From NCBI GenBank assembly GCA_963721115.1, contig CAVRIA010000015.1, forward strand, positions 62,001 to 126,000: DNA of 64,000 nt, written 5' to 3'. The stretch comes from CAVRIA01 sp963721115 (GTDB lineage: Bacteria > Desulfobacterota > Binatia > HRBIN30 > CADEER01). The notes below the pieces were generated by a model. The model saw only the letters and a program-made list of their open reading frames with translations, searched no databases and was not told the origin of the DNA. Numbering within the stretch: the stretch's first letter is position 1; the number at the start of each line of letters is the position of its first letter. This document shows positions 54,201 to 62,700 of this stretch, in pieces. The translations under genes and the position numbers were made by a program.

Positions 54201-56782
54201 GCTGACGGCGATCGGGCCGCCGACGGCGCTGGACCAGGACTTCTACGCCAACAGCGAGAACCCGGCGGTCGACCCGCCGCAGCTGATCTTCGAGTACTGC
54301 CTGGCCGACACGCCGACCCCGACCGCCACCCCGACGCCGGGTATGCTCGCCGCCTCGGGCCCGGAGTTCCAGGTCAACGTCTCCACGATCGGCTCCCAGA
54401 TCGCCGGCGACGTCGGCATGGACGCCAACGGCAACTTCGTCGCCGTCTGGCAGGACAACTTTAGCGGCTACATCACGGGCCGGCGCTTCGACGACGTCGG
54501 GACGCCGCTGTCCGGCGAGTTCGTCGTCGCCCCGTTCAGCGGGGGCTATGTGACTCCCCGCATCGCTGTCGCGCCGAGCGGCGATTTCGTCGTCGTGTGG
54601 CAGGAGTCCGATAACATCTTCGCCCAGCGCTACGACAGCCTGGGGGGACCGCTGGGGATCTCCTTCCAGGTCAACACGAACATCGGTTATCTCAACGGGC
54701 CCGACGTGGCCTCCGACGTAAACGGCAACTTCGTCGTCGTCTGGTCCGATTTGCTGGGCACGAACGTCGAAGCGCAGCGCTTCGACGGCAACGGCGCGTT
54801 CCTCGGTACGGAGTTCCAGGTCAATACGTACACACTCGGCGACCAATACAGTCCGGCCATCGCCGTGCAGCAGGCAACCGGCGACTTCGTAGTCGTGTGG
54901 GCGGATGTGGATGGACTGGACGGAGATTCCGTCGGCGTCTTCGGCCAGCGCTTCGCCAGCGATGGCTCGACGCAGGGGACGCAGTTCCAGGTCAATACTT
55001 ATACCTATGACAGTCAGAGGGATCCGGCCGTCGCGGTCGACCCCCTGGGCAACTTCGTTGTGGCCTGGACCGGCGGGTCCTACGGCGTTTCTCAAGATGG
55101 TTATGCTTCGGGCGTCTTCGCGCAGCGCTTCGACAGCACCGGCGCCGCAGCCGGCACGGAGTTCCAGGTGAACACTTATACGTACTATAATCAGGGATAC
55201 TCGGCGGTGGCCGCGGGAGGGGTCAACGACTTCGTAATCGTCTGGGAGAGCGGAGGCGATCAGGGTGGCGGGGATGGCTCACTCACGGGCGTGTTTGGCC
55301 AGCACTTCGACGGCGGCGGCATGCCCCTCGGCACCGAGTTCCAGATCAACACCTACACGCCGGGCTTCCAGTACAATGCGGCCATCGCCGCTTCGGGACC
55401 GGACTTCGCCGTGGTCTGGCAGAGCCAGAACGAGGACGGCTTCGGAGAAGGCATTTTCGGGCAGCGCTTCGTGACGACGTGCGGCGACGGGGTGGTCGGG
55501 CCGGGCGAGCAGTGCGATCCGCCGAACGGAACGACCTGCAGCAGCGGCTGCGCCTTCCCGACGCCGACGCCGGCCGACACGCCCACCCCGACGGCGACCT
55601 TCGGCGCCCTCGGGGCGGAGTTCCAGGCCAACACGTACACCGTGTACTACCAGCTGAGCCCGGCCGTCGCGGGGGATCCGGCCGGTAACTTCGTTATCGT
55701 CTGGGAGAGCGTGGTCGACGGCCCCGTCGGACAGGACGGCTACGGCCTCGGCGTCTTCGGCCAGCGCTACGACAGCTCCGGCGCGATGGCGGGCACCGAG
55801 TTCCAGGTCAACACCTACACCCCGTCCGATCAGTTCAGCGCGCGCGTGGCGGTGTCCCCCGGCAGCGGCAATTTCCTCGTCGTGTGGGAGGACTATTCGG
55901 GGCTGGATGGGGACTTCACCGGCATCTTCGGCCAGCGCTTCGACTCCGGCGGGACGGCACTGGGGCCGCAGTTCCAGGTCAACACGTACACCGGATTCGA
56001 GGAGGCCTTGCCCGACGTCGGCGCCGACATGAACGGCAACTTCGTGGTCGTGTGGCAGCAGTTCTCGGGTCTGGACGGCGACCAGGAAGGCGTCTTCGGC
56101 CAGCGGTTGGACAGCGCGGGCAATCCACTGGGGACGGAGTTTCAGATCAATACGTACACCCCGGGCAGCCAGACCCTACCGGCCGTCGCGTCGGACGACG
56201 GCGGCGACTTCGTCGTCGTGTGGTGGGATAGGTACGGGCACGACGGCGAGCGGCTACGGGATCTTCGGGCAGCGCTTCGCCAGCGACGGCTCGACGCAGG
56301 GCACCGAGTTCCAGGTCAACACCCAGACGGCGGGGAACCAGGAGACGGCGAAGGTCGGGCGCGATCCGTCCAGCGGCGACTTCGTCGTCGTCTGGCACAG
56401 CTACGCCCAGGATGGGGATTCTTTCGGGGTCTTCGGCCAGCGCTTCGGCAGCGACGGCTCGACGCAGGGCACCGAGTTCCAGGTCAACACCTACACCGCC
56501 GGCCAGCAGAACTACCCTTCGATCTCGTGGGACCGCTCGGGAGAGTTCGTCGTCGTCTGGCAGAGCTACTACGGCCAGGACGGAAGCGGGCGCGGAATCT
56601 TCGCCCAGCGCTTCGACAGCGGCGGGGTACAGAGCGGCACCGAGTTCCAGGTCAACACGTTCACGATCGGCCAGCAGCTCAACGCCGCCGTCTCCGCGAC
56701 GGGGGCGAACGACTTCGTCGTCGTCTGGGAAAACATGTCCGGTCAAAACGTCTTCGGCCAGCGCCTGGGGAGCACGCCATGA
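51261..56782 (+). CDS. Giant Thr/Pro-rich surface lipoprotein, copy A (four frameshifts)
   Basis: Rejoined about 1,840 residues. ATG 51261 opens a lipoprotein signal with lipobox ending LPALIGC, then a Gly/Ser linker. Domain 1 (to about 52190) is a unique beta domain. Next is a Thr/Pro linker of about 500 residues built on 'TPTATATFTHTPT'. Then a DNRLRE-like domain ('DVWMSGSGPTWPPTVGDTLD', 'GALRFDTTGAYPSGATIPWA'), at least twelve repeats 'GTEFQVNTYT...GDFVVVWxxxxGxDG...GVFGQRF', with a Myxococcus-type Cys repeat 'CGDGVVGPGEQCDPPNGTTC' between them. Frame changes: about 52802 (+1), 53677 (-1), 53866 (+1), 56246 (+1). Copy B is in frame at 53866. Ends TGA 56782, overlapping the barrel gene ATG. 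Confidence 0.82.
52196..53720 (+). repeat. Thr/Pro-coding minisatellite in copy A
   Basis: Degenerate repeats of ACGCCGACGGCGACGTTCAC type, with longer units such as ACGGTCACCGGCACGCCGCC recurring at about 52711, 52917 and 53135. Such sequence gives long open frames on all frames of both strands (Asp/His/Gly- and Val-rich shadows); only the Thr/Pro frame joins recognised domains on both sides. Slippage here probably explains the -1 and +1 shifts within it. Confidence 0.85.
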
Positions 56783-58314
56783 GACGCCACCTCGCCGTCG
56801 CGCTGCTGTGCGCGCTTCTGGTGCCTGCTGTGGCATACGCCTCGGAGAGCTCGGAGCGGATCTACTCGCGCGGGCTGGTGGAGCTGCACGCGGGGCGCAC
56901 GGCGCCGGCGCTGGCGCTGTTCGACCGCGCGGTCGACGCCGACCCCGGCGACCCGTACGCGCTCTACTACCGCGCCGTCACGCGGGCGCGGGTGAAGGAC
57001 CTGGCGGGGGCGATCGCGGATCTGCGCGCGGCGCTCGAGAAGAAGCCCGACTTTCCGGTGGCCGCCCTCGACCTGGGGGTGGCGCTGATCGAGTCGGGCG
57101 CCTACGGCGAGGCGCTGCCCTATCTGCGGCAGGCGCAGGCGGTGCCGGAGCTGGAGGGCAACGCCTCTCTCTACCTGGCGATCGCGGAGCTGCGGCTGAA
57201 GGAGTACGACGCGGCGCGCGAGAGCTTCCGGCGGGCGGCGGCGAAGGACCCGATGCTGGCCCTGCCGGCGCTCTACTACGAGGCGCTGGTCGACTTCGAG
57301 CAGGGCCACGGCGCGCAGGCCGAGGAGCACTTCGAATCCGTCCGATCGATGAGCCCGGCCTCCGAGATGGGACGCCAGGCGTCGGCCTTCCTCGACCAGC
57401 TGCGGCGCGGGCGCGCGCGGCGCTACCGGGTGTACGGGGCGCTCGGGCTGCAGTACGACAGCAACGTGGCGCTGGCGCCGGACGACTCGGCGATCAAGGG
57501 AGCCGAGGGCATCAGCAACCAGGCCGACGGGCGGGCGGTGATCACCGCGGGGGGCACCTACATTCCGTGGCACAACGACTGGGCGCAGGTGCAGCTCGGC
57601 TACGAGTTCTTCCAGAGCCTGCACTTCAACCTGACCAGCTTCGACCTGCAGGACCACCGCCCGGAGGTGCAGCTGGCGGCGCGCTGGAAGCTGCTGCACG
57701 TGGGGGTGGTGGGGCGCTACGACTTCTACCTGCGGTCGACGAGCGCGTTTTTGCAGGAGGTGGCGACGATCCCCTGGGTGACGGTGGAGGAGCCGGGGCT
57801 CGGGCGGGCCGACTTCTACTGCCGGCTGCGCCGGCGCGATTTCCTGCAGAACGACTTCGAGGTGCGCAACGCGTGGAACTACGCGCCGGGGATGCGGCAG
57901 TACTTCTACCTGGGATCGCCGCAGCGCTACCTGGCGGTGGGCTACCAGTTCGACCGCGAGGACCCGGTGATCAAGTCGGGGGCGACGCAGAACGAGCGCA
58001 ACCAGGCGAACCGCTTCGCCTACGACGGCAACGAGGTGAACTTCGGCTTCGGGTGGACGCTGCCGTGGCTGGTGAGCACCGAGCTGGGCTACGCGTACCG
58101 GCACGAGCAGTACCCGAACAACAGCCTGTTCGTGCCCGGCGGCGACAGCGGGCGGGTGGACAAGATCAACCAGGTCACGGCGGTGGTGCGCCGGCCGATC
58201 GGGCGCTACTTCCAGGTGGTGGCGGGCTACTTCGGCACCTTCAACGGCTCGAACGACCGGCAGTTCCAGTACCAGCGCCACATCGGCTCGCTGACCGTGG
58301 AGGCCAGCTTCTGA
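56779..58314 (+). CDS. TPR + outer-membrane beta-barrel protein, Slam/DUF560-like
   Basis: 511 residues. Signal peptide 'LAVALLCALLVPAVAYA' (about 5-21). Periplasmic TPR region (about 25-210: 'RIYSRGLVELHAGRTAPALA', 'LFDRAVDADPGDPYALYYRA', 'AALDLGVALIESGAYGEALP'). From about 218 a beta-barrel starts 'YRVYGALGLQYDSNVALAPD', with the YDSNV motif of Slam-like barrels, and continues in amphipathic strands to a terminal Phe ('GSLTVEASF'), the outer-membrane assembly signature. Slam proteins move lipoproteins to the cell surface; here the gene overlaps the giant lipoprotein gene by four bases, which fits, but substrate and activity are inference. Confidence 0.85.
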   Translation: MRRHLAVALLCALLVPAVAYASESSERIYSRGLVELHAGRTAPALALFDRAVDADPGDPYALYYRAVTRARVKDLAGAIADLRAALEKKPDFPVAALDLGVALIESGAYGEALPYLRQAQAVPELEGNASLYLAIAELRLKEYDAARESFRRAAAKDPMLALPALYYEALVDFEQGHGAQAEEHFESVRSMSPASEMGRQASAFLDQLRRGRARRYRVYGALGLQYDSNVALAPDDSAIKGAEGISNQADGRAVITAGGTYIPWHNDWAQVQLGYEFFQSLHFNLTSFDLQDHRPEVQLAARWKLLHVGVVGRYDFYLRSTSAFLQEVATIPWVTVEEPGLGRADFYCRLRRRDFLQNDFEVRNAWNYAPGMRQYFYLGSPQRYLAVGYQFDREDPVIKSGATQNERNQANRFAYDGNEVNFGFGWTLPWLVSTELGYAYRHEQYPNNSLFVPGGDSGRVDKINQVTAVVRRPIGRYFQVVAGYFGTFNGSNDRQFQYQRHIGSLTVEASF

Positions 58315-58363
58315 GGAAGACGGAGGACGGGAAGAAGGAGAGGAAGAGGAAGAGAAGGAAGAA

Positions 58364-58642
58364 GATTCACCACGAAGAGCACGAAGGGCACGAAGAGAGA
58401 AGAACGCGAAGAAGAAAAAGAAGAACAAAAGAAGCAGAAGAGAGAGAGAAGACGATGATGGCTCGAGGAAAGGGGATGGAGCTTCAGGGGAGTGAATGCG
58501 CTGGGGGAATCTCCGACTGTCTTCTTCGTGCTCTTCGTGTCCTTCGTGGTTGCCTTTTTCTTCTTCAGAGTGGCTGCCTTTTTCCGAAGCTTCTTCCGCT
58601 CGGCTTGGCGATCTTGGTGTGCTTCGTGGTTGCCTTTTTTCC
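58364..58642. repeat. Inverted and direct CACGAAG repeats around and inside the FecR gene start
   Basis: Left arm 58364-58396 (CACCACGAAGAGCACGAAGG) is complementary to 58521-58552 (CTTCTTCGTGCTCTTCGTGT, then CCTTCGTGGTTGCC). A direct copy of the right-hand part (GCTTCGTGGTTGCCTTTTTT) is at 58621-58640. CACGAAG runs of this kind are a common intergenic repeat in environmental genomes. The stretch 58315-58363 is purine-rich (GAAGAAGGAGAGGAAGAGG). Confidence 0.85.
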
Positions 58643-59450
58643 GGGGGGAGCGGCGCGGGGGCAGGAGGTCGGCACGGTGGCGGCGGTGGAGCCGCTGAGC
58701 GAGATCGGGCAGGGCGGCACCTGGACGAAGGCGGCCCTCGGCAGCCCGATTCACCAGGGCGACACGCTGCGCACCGGGCCGGCGGGTCGGCTGCGGGTGG
58801 TGCTGCAGGACGACAGCGTGGTGAACCTCGCCAACAACTCGCAGCTGGTGATCGACGAGAGCGTCTTCCAGCCCGACGAGGGCACGGTGCACTCGGTGTT
58901 CGAGCTGCTGAAGGGGAAGGTCCGCACCTTCGTCAGCGACTACTACTCGCAGCCGAACAGCAACTTCGAGGTGCACACCCCGACCGCGGTCTCGGGCGTG
59001 CGCGGCACCGACTTCGTGGTGGTGTACGAGCCGGTGAGCGAGGCGACCGACGTGGTCGACGTGACCGGGCGGGTGGCGGTGAACGGGGTGGTGGCGGTGC
59101 TCGGCAGCGGGGTGTACGTGACCGCGCACGAGATGACGACGGTGGCGAAGGGGAAGCTTCCGACGCCGCCGCGGCGGCTGACGGACGCGCTGTTCCGGCA
59201 GTACCTGGACGGGCTGGAGTTCGTCGGCGGCGGCCGACCCGAGAGCCTCGCCTTCACGCAGCCCATTTTGAGCGGCGAAGGCGTCGCGCCGCCCGACCGC
59301 GCCGACGCGGTCGGGGTGCCCATCCTGGCCCCGGAGACGGTGAGCGCGCAGACCGGCAACCCGGCCACCCAGCCCAACGTCGGCAGCCTGGTCGGCGACA
59401 CCCCGGCGGTCATCCAGAACCTCCCCGGCAACCTCAACGTCCACTTCTGA
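58455..59450 (+). CDS. FecR-domain exported protein
   Basis: 331 residues if ATG 58455 is used (58458 and 58476 are alternatives). A long N terminus precedes a signal peptide 'LLPLGLAILVCFVVAFFPGG' ending AARGQE, whose coding bases overlap the CACGAAG-type repeats. FecR domain (about 90-190): 'GTWTKAALGSPIHQGDTLRT', 'GRLRVVLQDDSVVNLANNSQ', 'FELLKGKVRTFVSDYYSQPN' and 'FEVHTPTAVSGVRGTDFVVV'. In this non-transmembrane form FecR domains are common in surface-protein loci, not only iron signalling. C-terminal Pro/Asn tail is low complexity. Downstream of the barrel gene by 140 bases. Confidence 0.85.
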   Translation: MMARGKGMELQGSECAGGISDCLLRALRVLRGCLFLLQSGCLFPKLLPLGLAILVCFVVAFFPGGAARGQEVGTVAAVEPLSEIGQGGTWTKAALGSPIHQGDTLRTGPAGRLRVVLQDDSVVNLANNSQLVIDESVFQPDEGTVHSVFELLKGKVRTFVSDYYSQPNSNFEVHTPTAVSGVRGTDFVVVYEPVSEATDVVDVTGRVAVNGVVAVLGSGVYVTAHEMTTVAKGKLPTPPRRLTDALFRQYLDGLEFVGGGRPESLAFTQPILSGEGVAPPDRADAVGVPILAPETVSAQTGNPATQPNVGSLVGDTPAVIQNLPGNLNVHF

Positions 59451-59507
59451 TCCGGCGTTCCTCAGCAGGCAACGCCGGAGAGGTCATGGGCACCTAGCCG
59501 CCCTTTT

Positions 59508-59582
59508 ACTTGCACTATTCCCTTCACCTCATTACAGAGAGCCTGCAGTCAGTTGCCCGTCGGCTCGCGAAAGAGGCGACCT
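59508..59582 (+). pseudogene. Remnant of the 3' end of the MinD-like gene
   Basis: The bases 59517-59582 encode 'LHYSLHLITESLQSVARRLA' in one frame, against 'LHYPLDPITESLQSVAVQLA' at the C terminus of the MinD-like protein (51050-51115). No ATPase domain precedes it. It marks the left breakpoint of the duplicated segment whose second copy continues to the window end. The shared nucleotide stretch CATTAC.GAGAGCCTGCAGTC is unmistakable. Confidence 0.85.
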
Positions 59583-59704
59583 TGGTCTGCCGACCGGGAA
59601 TCCGCCATTGCCCCAGAGACCAACCCCGTGAAGATCGCCGTCTCCGTCCATCGCGAAAAACTCCGTCGACGGGGAACACCCGGCATCAGCAACGGCAGGC
59701 TGTG

Positions 59705-62700
59705 ATGCGCGACCGAACGCCGCCCCGCGGCAAGCTCTTCGGCCGGTGGGCCGTGGTGGCCCTGGTGGCCGTCTCTCTCCCGGCGCTGATCGGATGCGGC
59801 GGCGGCTCCTCCTCGAGCGGCGGCGGAAGCGGCGGCGGCCTGCAGGCCCGGATCCTCTGGCAGCAGCGCGGTAACGGGCTCGCCGCCCTCCGTACGGGAA
59901 CCCGGGCGCAAGAGCAGCCGGGCTTCGGCACCGAGCTGCCCGCCTCGGTCGTCACCGTGCGCTTCGTCATCGAGTCCGATGCCGGGCTGCGCTGCTGCCT
60001 GGCCGTCGACCCCCTCGACTTTCCGGTCGACCCGGCCACCGGGCAGCGCTCGCTGCTGTTCACCGATCTGCCCGCCGGAGCGGCGACCCTGACCATCGCC
60101 GGCTACCCGACCGACTTCGCGCCGGCGCCGTCCGGCATCACGTCGAAGTGCACCACGCAGCCGGCCGACGCCGGCACCGACTGCGATTCGGGCCGCTTCC
60201 AGACCCCGAGCTTCCAGAGCGCCGTGCAATCGGTCAGCATCGCCTCGGGCGCGGACACCGACGCGGGCGACATTCTGATTCCCGCGGTCCCCTTCCTGAT
60301 CGAGGGGACCGTGAGCCCGGCGCCGAACGGCCAGGCGGCCAACCCGGTGGCCGTGAGCTTCACGGTCGCCGATGCGTCGACCGGGATCGATGCCGCCACG
60401 ATCGGCGCGAGCCTCACCCCGGCGCCCGCGGCGGAGGCTCTCTCGCTGGTCCCGTGTGACGATTCGGGGGCGACGCCGTGCAGCCCCGGCGGTGTGCTGC
60501 AGGTGAGCGGCTTCCAGGTGGGGCGCCCGGCGCAGTCGCTCGAGGTCGGCGCGGCGACGGTGGAGATCACGGCGACGAATCTCGCCAGCCCGGCGGGGCA
60601 GGTCGACTACACGTATCCGTTCACGGTTCTGAGTGCACCGCCCACGCCGACGGCGAGCGCCACCGCGACCGAGACGTCGACGTCGACGCCGACCGGTGTC
60701 GACACGCCGACGGCGACGAGCACGCCGGTGTCGACGCCAAGCGAGACGGCGGTCGATACCGCGACGGCGACCGAGACCCCGACCCGCACCGCCACGGCGA
60801 CGGCCACCTTCACCGCCACGCCGACGGTGACCGTGACGGCGACGTTCACTCACACGCCGACGGCGACGTTCACCGCCACCGCGACGGTCACTGCCAGCGC
60901 CACGGCGACGGCGACCCCGGTCGAACACGGCGACGTCGACCGAGACCCCGACGGCGACAGCGACGGCCACGGCGACGGAGACCCCGGTCGACACGCCGGT
61001 CGACACGCCGACGTCCACGCCGACGGAGACGGCGACGTTCACCAGCACGCCGACCGCGACCGACACGCCGACGGCGACGGCCACTCACACCTCCACCGAT
61101 ACGCCGACGGTCACTGCCACACCGACGGAGACCTTCACGAGCACGGCGACGGTCACCGGCACGCCGCCGCCCACGGCGACCCCGACGGCGACGTTCACCG
61201 AAACGCCCACCGAGACCGCGACGTTCACTCACACGCCGACGGCGACGGCGACCTTCACCAGCACGCCGACGCCAAGCTTCACGAATACACCGACCGCGAC
61301 GGCGACGAGCACCGCCACCTTCACCAGCACGGCCACCGCGACCCCGACGGTCACGCCGACACCGACGGTGACCGCCACCAGTACGGCGACGGTCACCGGT
61401 ACGCCGCCGCCCACGGCGACCCCGACGGCGACGTTCACCCCCACGCCGACGGCCACCTTCACTCATACGCCGACCACGACGGCGACGAGCACCGCAACCG
61501 AGACCGCGACATTCACTTTCACGCCGACGGCCACCTTCACCCGGACACCCACCGACACCCCGACCTTCACGCAGACACCCACGGCGACGTTCACCAGACG
61601 CCGACGCGACTTCAATACGCCGACCGCGACGGCGACGAGCACGGCGACCTTCACCAGCACCCCGACCGCGACCCCGACGTTCACGCACACGCCGACGGCG
61701 ACCTTCACGGATACGCCGACCGCGACGGCAACGTTCACCAGCACGCCGACCGCCACGGCGACGAGCACCGCGACGTTCACCAGCACGCCGACGGTGACCC
61801 CGAGCTTCACTCATACGCCGACCGCCACCTTCACGCACACGCCGACGGCCACCTCGACGAGCACACCGGTGCCGACCGCCACCGGCACGGCGACGGTGAC
61901 CCCGACCTTCACTCACACACCGACCGCGACCTTTACGCTCACGCCGGCGTCCACCGCGACCAGCACGCCGGTGCCGACCGCCACCGGCACGGCCACGGCC
62001 ACTTTCACTGCCAGCGAGACGGCGACCGCGACCTCGACCGTCACCGGTACCGCGACGGCCACCGTCACCGAGACGCCGACCGAGACACCGACGCCGACCG
62101 AGACACAGACGCCGACGCCGACGTTCACGCCGGCGGCGGGCTGCACGGTGGTGGTGGTGACGCCGGCGGCGGCGGACGACGTGTGGATGTCGGGCAGCGG
62201 CCCGACGTGGCCGCCGACGGTGGGCGACACGCTGGACACCAGCGACCCCAACACCAACGTCAGCCAGGACGCCGTCGCGGGGACCTACTTCTGCAAGATC
62301 GGAGCGCTGCGCTTCGACACGACGGGGGTGTACCCGAGCGGCGCCACCATCCCGTGGGCGGTGCTGCGGCTGACGCACGTGGGGAACATCCAGGACCCGG
62401 ACTCGCGCTCGCTGCTGATGCGGTGGTCGAATCCGCCGGCGGCGGACGGGTGGGACCTGGGCGACTACCAGTGCGACCTGACGTCGAACGCGAGCAGCGT
62501 GCCGCTGTCGGCGCTGCCGAGCGGGGTGGGGGTGTACGACCACACGCTGACCTCGCCGACGGGGAACCTGGAGGACCGCATCATCAACACGAACTTCACG
62601 GGGCTGCGCCTGGTGCTGACGGCGAGCACGCCGCCGACGGCGCTGGACCAGGACTTCTACGCCAACAGCGAGAACCCGGCCGCCGATCCGCCGCAGCTGA

